Assembly (NCBI GenBank): GCA_963816535.1
Contig: CAWFKW010000006.1
Location: 372,001 to 436,000, forward strand
Source of the DNA: CAWFKW01 sp963816535
GTDB lineage: Bacteria > Bacteroidota > Ignavibacteria > Tepidaquicellales > OLB5
DNA: 64,000 nt
Reading direction: 5' to 3'
This document shows, piece by piece, positions 8,582 to 15,912 of this stretch. Numbering within the stretch: position 1 is the stretch's first letter; each line of letters opens with the position of its first letter. The notes beneath the pieces were generated by a model. That model was given only the letters and a program-made list of their open reading frames with translations, made no database searches and was not told the DNA's origin. Made by a program: the position numbers and the translations under genes.

Positions 8582-8953
8582 ATGTATAAAGTATTAGTCA
8601 TAGCGATTTGTCTATTTTTTATCTTAGGTACGGCCTTACATGCCAGCGCCTTTAATAAAAAACAGCCGGTGGATTTCAGAGGCAATCCTGATAAGTTTAC
8701 GCTTAATCAGAATTACCCAAATCCATTCAATCCCAGTACTGTACTTTCCTATACACTCAAGTCCGACGCTTCGGTAAAATTAACAATTTACAATCTCGTC
8801 GGGCAGTCCGTGCAGGTTTTAGTTGACAGTTATCAATCAGCCGGAGACTATGAAATAGTCTTCGATGCCAATGATCTGCCTGCAGGGGTTTACCTCTATA
8901 AACTACAGGTCGGAGATTATTCCTCGGTAAAGAGGATGACTCTGGTTAAGTAG
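8582..8953 (+). CDS. Tiny secreted protein: signal peptide plus T9SS sorting domain with almost no cargo
   Basis: 123 residues. The signal peptide covers about 1-23 (LGTALHASA). Only about 16 residues (FNKKQPVDFRGNPDKFTL) separate it from a complete type A sorting domain (NQNYPNPFNPST... ending SVKRMTLVK) of about 84 residues. The promoter and frame look intact, so this is not obviously a decayed remnant. It may be an accessory that occupies or tunes the T9SS sortase and translocon, a decoy, or the residue of a larger gene that lost its cargo. The next gene, 40 bp on, is a larger T9SS protein in the same direction. Confidence 0.8.
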   Translation: MYKVLVIAICLFFILGTALHASAFNKKQPVDFRGNPDKFTLNQNYPNPFNPSTVLSYTLKSDASVKLTIYNLVGQSVQVLVDSYQSAGDYEIVFDANDLPAGVYLYKLQVGDYSSVKRMTLVK

Positions 8954-8993
8954 TTCTTTCTTTTTATTTAAATCAATAAGGGGTAACAACTAA

Positions 8994-9908
8994 ATGATGA
9001 AAGTCATTACGCGATTTGTGTTTACATTTTTTGCCGTCATATTTTCGTTTTCAACCGCTCTTTCACAATCCACCAACGTTATAGATAGTTTCGGCGATCA
9101 TAAGCTCCCGGGCTGGTACTGGGGCGGAAGCATTGCTATGAAATATTCACATTCCGAAGATAATGCAGAAAACGGTTACGGCATAATCTCATCGGCAGGG
9201 CAGCAAACGCCGCTTTCTTATGTCGGCTTGATCAGGAAAGAAGCAAAGATCCAGGTTACGGAAGATAACATTCTTTCAGTGATGCTTCAGGGCGTCGGCA
9301 ACGACCTCTCAGCTACCGTTTCGATATTATTCGACAGGAATAACGACGGGAAGTATGACGAAGATAAAGATACAAGGCTTGAAGCCAAACCGATATCTCT
9401 CAATTTTTCAGGATGGAAAGAGTTCCATATTAACATCAACGAAAACGAAATGAAGGTTATCTCGAAGAACAAGAGCGAAGATTTCTCTGTTCTCGAAGAT
9501 GACGCAATGGGGATCCAGATATCATACCAGACCGGCAAGGATTACAAACCGGCTGCATTTGAAACAGGCATAGCTTTAATATCTGAAAGGCCGAACAAAG
9601 AAGTTAAGCAGGAAACCGCTGGCAACAATGACCCGGTTCAGGGCGAATCATATTTCGGACTGAAGAATTATCCGAACCCGTTCAATCCTGAGACAAACAT
9701 TACATATACTCTGAAAACCGCAAGCAGCGTGAAGATCACCGTCTATGATAAATTAGGCAGGGAAGTCGCGGTGCTGGTTGACGGCTCGCAGTCAGAAGGC
9801 GACCATACGGTTGTTTTCAACGCTTCGAACCTCCCAAGCGGAGTTTACTTCTACAGGGTAAAAACCGCCGACAGAACCGAAGTAAAGAAAATGGTATTGG
9901 CGAAGTAA
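8994..9908 (+). CDS. Secreted protein with beta-rich domain and T9SS sorting domain
   Basis: 304 residues. Signal peptide about 1-25 (FSTALSQ). Residues 26-220 are a beta-rich domain without a family I can name (IDSFGDHKLPGWYWGGSIAM at its start); the layout recalls carbohydrate-binding jelly-roll modules, but this is only an impression. It contains an acidic DRNNDGKYDEDKD stretch (about 106-118) that looks like a calcium loop. Residues about 222-304 form a type A sorting domain (NYPNPFNPETNITYTL to KKMVLAK). ATG at 8994 is followed by another ATG at 8997; either could start the protein. A strong terminator follows at 9932. Confidence 0.82.
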   Translation: MMKVITRFVFTFFAVIFSFSTALSQSTNVIDSFGDHKLPGWYWGGSIAMKYSHSEDNAENGYGIISSAGQQTPLSYVGLIRKEAKIQVTEDNILSVMLQGVGNDLSATVSILFDRNNDGKYDEDKDTRLEAKPISLNFSGWKEFHININENEMKVISKNKSEDFSVLEDDAMGIQISYQTGKDYKPAAFETGIALISERPNKEVKQETAGNNDPVQGESYFGLKNYPNPFNPETNITYTLKTASSVKITVYDKLGREVAVLVDGSQSEGDHTVVFNASNLPSGVYFYRVKTADRTEVKKMVLAK

Positions 9909-9931
9909 TATTTAATTAAGTTTTTCTAAGG

Positions 9932-9969
9932 GCCCCGCATCTGATGAAGATGCGGGGCTTTTGTTTTTA
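9932..9969 (+). terminator. Strong intrinsic terminator
   Basis: GCCCCGCATCT (9932-9942) pairs with AGATGCGGGGC (9948-9958), followed by TTTTGTTTTT. It ends the T9SS gene at 8994-9908. Confidence 0.85.
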
Positions 9970-9973
9970 TGTT

Positions 9974-10033
9974 ACCCCTCCCTGCGCACTAAAGTGCGCT
10001 TTCCCTCCCCTTCGGGGAGGGTTAGGGTGGGGT
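9974..10033. repeat. Palindromic intergenic repeat, CCCTCCCC-GGGGAGGG family
   Basis: CCCCTCCCTGCGCACT-AAAGTGCGC hairpin, then CCCTCCCCTTCGGGGAGGGT and GGGTGGGG. A close relative is at 11507-11552. Confidence 0.65.
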
Positions 10034-10097
10034 TCCGTTCATTTCCTTTTTTCTTAACGCTCCAAAAATTATTTTACACTAACCAAATTACTCATTT

Positions 10098-10895
10098 ATG
10101 AAATTACCTATAAATATAGTCGACGCTTTCACAGATGTAGCTTTCAAAGGGAACCCCGCCGCAGTATGCATACTCGAAGAGAGAATTCATGACAGCCTGC
10201 AGCAGTCAATAGCGTTCGAAATGAATCTTGCCGAAACGGCGTTTCTTTACAGGGAAGATGACGGCAGCTATCATTTAAGATGGTTTACTCCCGAAGCCGA
10301 GGTTGACCTGTGCGGACACGCAACCTTAGCCAGTACGCATATTCTATTTGAACATGGCATTTGCGGGCCGGATGAAACAATACGTTTCAACACTCGCAGC
10401 GGCGAGCTTAGAACCAAACGCGTTAACGGCTCTATAGAAATGGACTTCCCCGCGATACCGCAAAAGAAAATAGATTATCCCAAAGAGCTTGAAACGGCGC
10501 TGGGCGTAAAACCCGCTTATGTAGGCATGACCAAATGGAACTACCTTGTTGAGGTTGAAAACGAAGATGTATTGCGGGCTATCAAACCTGATTTTAAAGC
10601 GTTAATGGAGCTTCCCGGCTGGGGAACAATTGTAACTACGCGTGCAAGCTCTATGCCGGGATATGATTTTGTCTCGCGATTCTTCGCACCGGAAAAAGGA
10701 GTGATGGAAGATCCCGTTACAGGCTCGGCGCATTGCGCGCTAGGACCGTACTGGATGGAGAAACTCGGTAAAAATGAATTCACCGCATACCAGGCGTCAG
10801 AGCGCGGCGGCACGGTTGGAGTGAAAGTCGTAGGCGACAGAGTTTTTCTCACAGGCAAAGCCGTTACGGTACTAAATGGAACGATAGAAGTTTGA
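10098..10895 (+). CDS. PhzF-family isomerase/epimerase
   Basis: 265 residues, full length for the PhzF/DAP-epimerase-fold family, which includes trans-2,3-dihydro-3-hydroxyanthranilate isomerase and many uncharacterised housekeeping members. The start VDAFTDVAFKGNPAAVC is diagnostic. Glu46 in EMNLAETAF is the conserved catalytic acid/base. The second half shows FFAPEKGVMEDPVTGSAHCA, the usual DPVTGSAH motif. No phenazine genes are nearby, so a phenazine role is unlikely. The substrate is unknown. The protein should be cytosolic. Confidence 0.88.
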   Translation: MKLPINIVDAFTDVAFKGNPAAVCILEERIHDSLQQSIAFEMNLAETAFLYREDDGSYHLRWFTPEAEVDLCGHATLASTHILFEHGICGPDETIRFNTRSGELRTKRVNGSIEMDFPAIPQKKIDYPKELETALGVKPAYVGMTKWNYLVEVENEDVLRAIKPDFKALMELPGWGTIVTTRASSMPGYDFVSRFFAPEKGVMEDPVTGSAHCALGPYWMEKLGKNEFTAYQASERGGTVGVKVVGDRVFLTGKAVTVLNGTIEV

Positions 10896-10922
10896 TTAAT
10901 TATAATACTATTGATAATGTTT

Positions 10923-10954
10923 CTGTAGGGGCGTTCGAAAGAACGCCCCTACAG
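10923..10954. repeat. REP-like perfect hairpin beside a transposase remnant
   Basis: CTGTAGGGGCGTTC (10923-10936), GAAA loop, GAACGCCCCTACAG (10941-10954): a perfect 14-bp stem with a GNRA-type tetraloop. It lies 37 bp from the decayed Y1 transposase at 10991, the usual arrangement of REP elements and their transposase. Confidence 0.75.
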
Positions 10955-10990
10955 GATTTTCGAAAAGAGAATATTATTCTAAAATCTCTC

Positions 10991-11187
10991 CCGGTAAAGG
11001 AGTTCTGGGAACTGTAATAAGATCATTTAAATCTTCATTTACACTTTGGTGCAGGTGAAATGGCTATAAAGATTTTAAATGGCAGAGAAATTTCTTTGAA
11101 CGCATCATTAGAAACGAAAGTGAACTGGATAAATCAGGCAATATATTTGCGATAATCCCGCAAAATGAGAACTGGAAGATGAAATAA
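10991..11187 (+). pseudogene. Decayed REP-associated tyrosine transposase (Y1_Tnp/RAYT), C-terminal fragment
   Basis: Frame-by-frame reading from about 10993 gives GKGVLGTVIRSFKSSFTLWC, an in-frame stop, then NGYKDFKWQRNFFERIIRNE and SELDK. One base is missing at DK(I)RQYICDNPAK, and another after AAATG where Trp is expected. The string (V)IRSFKS...F.WQRNF.ERIIRNE.EL..IR.YI..NP..W is the conserved C-terminal half of the Y1_Tnp family associated with REP palindromes. The N-terminal half, including the HUH motif, is gone, so the gene is dead. It is a plausible former source of some hairpin repeats in this genome. No long open frame covers it. Confidence 0.75.
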
Positions 11188-11219
11188 AACCGGACAATGA
11201 TTTTTTCCTGAATATTTTC

Positions 11220-11250
11220 TTGACACTCTCGGAATTTATACTTAATTTTG
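11220..11250 (+). promoter_or_regulatory. Bacteroidota-type promoter of an isolated short transcription unit
   Basis: TTGACA (TTG at 11220-11222), 20 nt, then TAATTTTG (11243-11250). Spacing and boxes match the 8530 promoter. Transcription would start near 11257 and run to the terminator at 11456-11493. Confidence 0.65.
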
Positions 11251-11312
11251 TATAAGCTAAATTACAGACAATTTATAATTTAATCGGAGGAGATGAAGCT
11301 CTCTAAAGTATA

Positions 11313-11429
11313 ATGAAAATCAGAATCATAAATATCGCATGCATTAAGTACGATGCATCAGTCGTATTTGATACACCTCTCATGGGGGGAGCGCCGTGGT
11401 TTAGCCGAAAACAGGAGAATACAGAATAG
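11313..11429 (+). CDS. Possible 38-residue peptide, unrecognised
   Basis: ATG at 11313, stop at 11427-11429. It begins MKIRIINIACIKYDASVVFD and continues TPLMGGAPWFSRKQENTE. A GGAGGAG sequence ends 17 nt upstream, too far for a good Shine-Dalgarno. The promoter at 11220 and terminator at 11456 bracket it tightly. The peptide resembles no family I know. The genes after the terminator include a two-subunit ABC exporter and a methyltransferase, so a secreted or modified peptide is conceivable but unproven. The frame may also be accidental inside a structured RNA. Confidence 0.25.
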   Translation: MKIRIINIACIKYDASVVFDTPLMGGAPWFSRKQENTE

Positions 11430-11455
11430 GGTCACAATCTCATAAAAGTTTAAGC

Positions 11456-11493
11456 AAACCGCGGACAAGTTAAAAAGTCTGCGGTTTTTTTTT
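11456..11493 (+). terminator. Strong intrinsic terminator
   Basis: AAACCGCGGAC (11456-11466), 10-nt loop, GTCTGCGGTTT (11477-11487), with an unbroken T-run of nine through 11493. One G-U pair only. Confidence 0.9.
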
Positions 11494-11506
11494 GGAGTAA
11501 AAAGAA

Positions 11507-11742
11507 CCCCTCCCGCGCACCATAGGTGCGCTTACCTCCCCGAAGGGGAGGGTAAAAGAAAAGCTAGGCTTTGGGTTTATCAAAATGAATCAAAAACCTA
11601 TCCTTCCCTCCTTAAGGGGGATCAAGGGGTTAAGTCAGCGAACAAGTAAATTTAAAATAGAGATTGCCGCGCCGCCTTCGGCGGACTCGCAATTAACCAT
11701 AAAAGTTTAACCCTCCCCCCTTCGGGGGGATCGAGGGGGGTC
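11507..11742. repeat. Cluster of G/C-rich palindromic repeats upstream of the ABC exporter
   Basis: Three elements: CCCTCCCGCGCACCATAGGT hairpin through GGGGAGGGT (about 11507-11552), CCCTCCTTAAGGGGGATC (about 11605-11630) and CCCTCCCCCCTTCGGGGGGA (11702-11721) followed by TCGAGGGGGG. The last element ends 8 nt before the ATG at 11746, so its G-run is the only Shine-Dalgarno-like sequence for that gene. A CCGCCTTCGGCGG hairpin lies at about 11671-11683. Together with the units above, this accounts for the whole gap 10896-11745. Confidence 0.65.
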
Positions 11743-11745
11743 AAA

Positions 11746-13641
11746 ATGAAAAATCTAAGAAAACTATTCGAAATATTAGATAAGTGGAAGTACCGCTACC
11801 TGCTGGCGGGCTTGCTGCTGGTTATTACAATCGCTTTTCGCTCGCTTGAGCCTAAAGTGCTGCAAATTGCCGTGGATAAAGTGGTTGTGTATTTTGCAAG
11901 CTCAGGCGCTAAAATAGTTGAGCCGGGCGATGGCGTAACGGCGTTCCTGTATTCGTTCCTGCCGGAACTTAAGATGGGAAACCTGCACATGATCCTGCTG
12001 GGACTCGGGCTTATGTACATGACGCTTGCGCTTGCCAGGGGCGGTTTCAGCTTCTTATCAGGAGTTATTTCAGCTTCTTCAACTGAAAAAGCCATAAAGC
12101 GCCTGCGCGATAAGCTGTTCAAACACCTGCAGCGGCTGCCAATGGCGTACCACAGCAGGAACACAACAGGCGAGCTCATCCAGCGGTGCACCGGCGATGT
12201 TGAAACTGTGGCAAAGTTTGCAAACATGCAGGTGGTTGAAGCTCTCAGAATGTCGGCGATATTTTGTTTCGCTTTCGGGATGATGGCTATGATAGATATT
12301 TCGTATGCGTTAATTGCGATATCCATAATTCCTGTTATACTGGTCGGTTCATTCTTCTTCTTCCGGAAAGAAGGCGAAGTCTGGGCCCAGCATGAGAAGG
12401 AACAGGATAAGCTTACCGCGATGGTTCAGGAAAATCTTTCCGGTATCCGCGTGGTCAAAGCGTTTGCAAAGGAAAGATATGAGATAGAAAAATTCACGAA
12501 ACAGAATCTCGAAAAAAGGAGATGGGGAATCAAATTGATGAGGCTGCACTCCATGTACTGGCCGTCGTCTGATTTCTTCTCGCACCTGCAGATCGCCGTT
12601 TCGCTTTTTGCAGGCGGGTACTTTGCGCTTAAAAACAGGATATCTATAGGCGAGTACGTTGCGTTTTATTCGTATGCAGTCACGGTTACATGGCCGATGC
12701 GCAGGCTTGCACAGCTTGTTAGCGAAATGGGTATGACATCGGTCGCAATAAAACGAATATATGAGATTCTCAACTCGCCTGTTGAGGATAACTCAGGTTT
12801 TGACGATGATTCGGTGGAGCTTAACGGCGAAATAGAATTTGAGAACGTGAGCTTCAATTATAATGAGGGCGAAAAGCACAGGGTGCTGGATGGAGTCAGC
12901 TTCAAAGTTCTGCCGGGCGAAAAAATTGCGCTTCTTGGGCCGACCGGCGCGGGTAAATCGACTATAATCTCGCTGCTTATGCGGTTCTATGAGCCTGATA
13001 AAGGAACCATAAGGATCGATGGCAGGGATATCCGGGAATATTCTCCGGCATACCTCAGGAAAAAGATAGGCGTGGTGCTGCAGAGGCCGTTTTTGTTCTC
13101 CACTACCATCAAAGAGAACATTGCGTACGCCGAACCGGAAACTGAGCTTGAGGATATTGTTGAATCGGCTAAGATAGCCAGCATCCACAGGATAATCGAA
13201 GACGTGTTCCCGAAGTCATATGATACTATTATCGGGGAAAAAGGCGTAACGCTATCAGGCGGACAAAAACAGAGGGTCACTATTGCAAGAACTCTGCTTA
13301 AAGAACCTGACGTGCTTGTGCTTGACGACTCAACTTCATCGGTAGATACCGAAACCGAATTTGAGATACAGAAAGCTTTGCGCCCTGTCACGAAACATAA
13401 AACAACTTTTGTGATAGCGCACAGGATAACCTCGGTGCAGGATTCGGACAGAATAATAGTTCTCGAAAAAGGAAAAGTCATCGAAATGGGCTCGCACAAT
13501 GAGCTAATTAAGAATAACGGATTCTATAAGAGAATATTCGATATCCAGGTATCTATAGAAGATGAGATCAGCAGGGATATTGACGGAGCAGCGAATCCAA
13601 AGAGACAAAGAACAACAAATAAAACAAATGTAATTGGTTAA
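11746..13641 (+). CDS. ABC exporter subunit A (TMD-NBD half-transporter, degenerate catalytic site)
   Basis: 631 residues. Six-helix exporter membrane domain (about 15-330), then a nucleotide-binding domain. Walker A GPTGAGKST is at about 398-406, Q-loop VLQRPFLF, signature LSGGQKQR at about 503, Walker B VLVLDDSTSSVD and H-loop His559. The residue after the Walker B Asp is Asp528, not the catalytic Glu. That marks the degenerate-site subunit of heterodimeric exporters such as TM287/288 and BmrCD. The next gene, 50 bp on, carries the complementary changes, so the two form one asymmetric pump in the inner membrane. The substrate (drug, lipid or peptide) is unknown. Confidence 0.92.
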   Translation: MKNLRKLFEILDKWKYRYLLAGLLLVITIAFRSLEPKVLQIAVDKVVVYFASSGAKIVEPGDGVTAFLYSFLPELKMGNLHMILLGLGLMYMTLALARGGFSFLSGVISASSTEKAIKRLRDKLFKHLQRLPMAYHSRNTTGELIQRCTGDVETVAKFANMQVVEALRMSAIFCFAFGMMAMIDISYALIAISIIPVILVGSFFFFRKEGEVWAQHEKEQDKLTAMVQENLSGIRVVKAFAKERYEIEKFTKQNLEKRRWGIKLMRLHSMYWPSSDFFSHLQIAVSLFAGGYFALKNRISIGEYVAFYSYAVTVTWPMRRLAQLVSEMGMTSVAIKRIYEILNSPVEDNSGFDDDSVELNGEIEFENVSFNYNEGEKHRVLDGVSFKVLPGEKIALLGPTGAGKSTIISLLMRFYEPDKGTIRIDGRDIREYSPAYLRKKIGVVLQRPFLFSTTIKENIAYAEPETELEDIVESAKIASIHRIIEDVFPKSYDTIIGEKGVTLSGGQKQRVTIARTLLKEPDVLVLDDSTSSVDTETEFEIQKALRPVTKHKTTFVIAHRITSVQDSDRIIVLEKGKVIEMGSHNELIKNNGFYKRIFDIQVSIEDEISRDIDGAANPKRQRTTNKTNVIG

Positions 13642-13647
13642 TTCTTT

Positions 13648-13687
13648 CCTCCCCCTCTCCAAATGGAGAGGGGGATGGGGGGTGAGG
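13648..13687. repeat. Palindromic repeat supplying the Shine-Dalgarno of the second ABC gene
   Basis: CCTCCCCCTCTCC-AAAT-GGAGAGGGGG followed by ATGGGGGGTGAGG. The terminal GGTGAGG is 4 nt from the ATG at 13692. Same family as 1046-1104 and 4957-5025. Confidence 0.7.
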
Positions 13688-13691
13688 TAAA

Positions 13692-15518
13692 ATGAGCAGA
13701 TTAAAAGATAAACAATTTCGTACAAAAGGAGCATTATGGCCGTTTCTGAAACGGCTGCTCGGCTACAGCTTCCGTTATCCTAAGTGGGTCGCGGGATTTG
13801 CCGTGTGCGTGCTTATGGTTGCATTGATGGAAGCGCTAATGCCGCTTGTGTGGCGCGCATTGCTTGATTCAGCGGTTATTCCGGCGGTGGATAAATATAA
13901 GCAAACAGGAATAATACAGTTTGACCTTGGCGGCGTTTGGAAATACTCTCTCCTGTTTTCAGGAATGGGCGCTGTGATAGCGGCTTCGGTTTTTGGCTTC
14001 ATAAACTTTGCCGGCAGGATACAGGAATTTGCAATGTATGATATCAGGGAAGGCCTGTTCATCAAATTGCAGGGATTATCGTTTTCATTTTATGATAAAT
14101 CTGCGGTAGGCTGGCTGCTTTCCAGGATTTCGTCCGATACCAACAAAGTCACCGAGCTGATTTCATGGAACATGATAGAAGCTATCTGGGGGAGCGGTAT
14201 GATATTGTTCTGCATAGTCGGTATGCTGTTTATCAACTGGAAGCTGGCCCTGATAGTATCCTCTATACTTCCCGTTCTGATTGTTGTTTCTATCAAGATC
14301 AGGATGCTGATACTTAAGTACTCGCGCGAAGCAAGGAAGTATAACAGCGAAATGACGGCAAGATACAACGAGCACATTAACGGCGTCGAGGTTAACAAAA
14401 GCCTTGTGCAGGAAGACAGGGTTAGCGAGGAATTCGAAAGCCTTAGCGAGAAGATGCGCGGCTCGTCGTACAAAGCTGCATTCTACCAGGCGGTGTTCAC
14501 GCCGGTTGTAATTTTCGGCGGCTCTTTTGCCGCGGGCGTTGTGATCTACTACGGTGGAAACATGGCGGTATTTCTGCCTCCCGAAATTTCTGTCGGCACG
14601 CTTGCAGCGTTCTTCGGTTACGCTGCCGTTATATGGGAGCCGATATTTGATATCTCCCGCTTCTACATGCAGGCGCAGGGAAGCATCTCTGCGGGCGAAA
14701 GAATATTTTCGCTGCTGGATACGAATCCTGCGATAACAGATAAAGAAGGCGCGGGCGGGTTCAGCAAGATAAACGGGGATATTGAATTCGAAAATGTTTC
14801 CTTCTGGTACGAAGAAGGAAAATCGGTTCTGGGAAATCTGAACCTGAAAATAGAAGCAGGCGAATCGGTTGCGCTTGTCGGAGAAACCGGCGGCGGTAAA
14901 TCTACTATAGTCAGCCTCATATGCAGGTTTTATGAGCCGACAAGAGGCAGGCTCATGATTGACGGAGTTGATTATAAAGACATGAAAATTGAGAGCTTAA
15001 GAAGCCAGTTCGGAGTTGTGCTTCAGACTCCTCACCTGTTTTCAGGCACAGTCCGTGAAAACATAAAATACGGCAGGGACCGGGCAAGTGACGAAGAAGT
15101 TATTGAAACACTGAAACAGGTTGGCGCGGAAGACTTTGCCTTCAGGCTTGATGAGCAGGTAGGTGAAGGCGGCGAAAATCTTTCTATGGGCGAGAAACAG
15201 CTGATTTCGTTCGCGCGCGCTGTGCTGGCTGACCCCAGGATATTCATAATGGATGAAGCTACATCATCTGTTGATACTCTAACCGAGGAAAAGATCCAGA
15301 ACGGTATTTACAGCATGATGCAGGGCAGGACTTCAATAATTATCGCGCACAGGCTATCGACCATAAGACATTGCGACAGGATACTGGTTATAAACAAAGG
15401 AATGATTTTGGAAGACGGAAGCCATCACGACCTGATGAGGAAACGCGGATACTATTACAGCCTGTATACGCGGCAGCTAAGAGAGCAAAGAGAAAAAGAA
15501 GTTCTCAATGCAGAATAA
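13692..15518 (+). CDS. ABC exporter subunit B (TMD-NBD half-transporter, catalytic Glu present)
   Basis: 608 residues. Exporter membrane domain about 20-330, then the NBD: Walker A GETGGGKST at 397-405, Walker B IFIMDEATSSVD with catalytic Glu522, H-loop in IIAHRLSTI. Its signature motif is LSMGEKQL (about 497), not LSGGQ. In a heterodimer this non-canonical signature faces the partner's Asp-type Walker B, giving one degenerate and one competent ATP site. A methyltransferase follows after a 394-bp repeat island and need not be co-transcribed. Confidence 0.92.
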   Translation: MSRLKDKQFRTKGALWPFLKRLLGYSFRYPKWVAGFAVCVLMVALMEALMPLVWRALLDSAVIPAVDKYKQTGIIQFDLGGVWKYSLLFSGMGAVIAASVFGFINFAGRIQEFAMYDIREGLFIKLQGLSFSFYDKSAVGWLLSRISSDTNKVTELISWNMIEAIWGSGMILFCIVGMLFINWKLALIVSSILPVLIVVSIKIRMLILKYSREARKYNSEMTARYNEHINGVEVNKSLVQEDRVSEEFESLSEKMRGSSYKAAFYQAVFTPVVIFGGSFAAGVVIYYGGNMAVFLPPEISVGTLAAFFGYAAVIWEPIFDISRFYMQAQGSISAGERIFSLLDTNPAITDKEGAGGFSKINGDIEFENVSFWYEEGKSVLGNLNLKIEAGESVALVGETGGGKSTIVSLICRFYEPTRGRLMIDGVDYKDMKIESLRSQFGVVLQTPHLFSGTVRENIKYGRDRASDEEVIETLKQVGAEDFAFRLDEQVGEGGENLSMGEKQLISFARAVLADPRIFIMDEATSSVDTLTEEKIQNGIYSMMQGRTSIIIAHRLSTIRHCDRILVINKGMILEDGSHHDLMRKRGYYYSLYTRQLREQREKEVLNAE

Positions 15519-15912
15519 TAAATTAATAATGAATCCTAACTCTCGTCTCCTCCAAAATGGGGAGATACAGAGAGGTGCAGAATAAGTCCGGGCCCTTGCC
15601 TGCATTTGAAGGGCTGCTCGGACTCGAAGTCCGCCACTGTCGGGTTTCGAGTGACAGTAACCCCACACTTCAGGGTGGGGATTTGATGTACAACTTATTC
15701 AGGACTTTAGTCCTGACAGAAAAAAAGTTCAGGGCTAAAGCCCGGCGTTCCGGTGTTTATTAATCCCCGACCTAAAGGTCGGGGTTAGTTAAAAAGATTC
15801 TTAACCCTGCTAAAGGTCGGGGTTAGTTAAAAAGATTCTTAACCCCGCTCTTTAGAGCGGGGATTGGGAAGAACTAAAAATTCAGGACTTTAGTCCTGAA
15901 AACAAGAATCAT
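15519..15912. repeat. Repeat island between the ABC exporter and the methyltransferase
   Basis: No gene. Contents in order: a CTCC/GGAG palindrome (about 15545-15575); a 75-bp element at 15586-15660 that recurs at 21437-21511; AGGACTTTAGTCCT (about 15701); AGGGCTAAAGCCCG (about 15730); CCCCGACCTAAAGGTCGGGG (about 15765); a 36-bp direct repeat at 15772-15807 and 15810-15845 (CTAAAGGTCGGGGTTAG onward); CCCCGCTCTTTAGAGCGGGG (15843-15862); TTCAGGACTTTAGTCCTGAA (15881-15900). The hairpins share a CTTTAG or CTAAAG centre with different stems. Confidence 0.8.

Larger units (their letters stand above)
11257..11493 (+). ncRNA. Candidate small RNA or leader/peptide transcript (about 235 nt)
   Basis: The segment lies between a consensus promoter and a textbook terminator and contains no recognised gene. 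Within it, TGCAT-n8-ATGCA (from about 11340) and the overlapping TACGA-n8-TCGTA would be mutually exclusive helices, with a further GTAT-TTG-ATAC hairpin next to them. GCTCTC near 11299 can pair with GGGAGC near 11390. I cannot match it to 6S, SRP, RNase P, tmRNA or a known riboswitch. It also contains a 38-codon frame, listed separately, so it may be a small mRNA. Confidence 0.4.

Noticed and set aside
10098..10895. Phenazine biosynthesis from the PhzF homologue
   Set aside because: No other phz genes nearby; PhzF-like proteins are common housekeeping isomerases.
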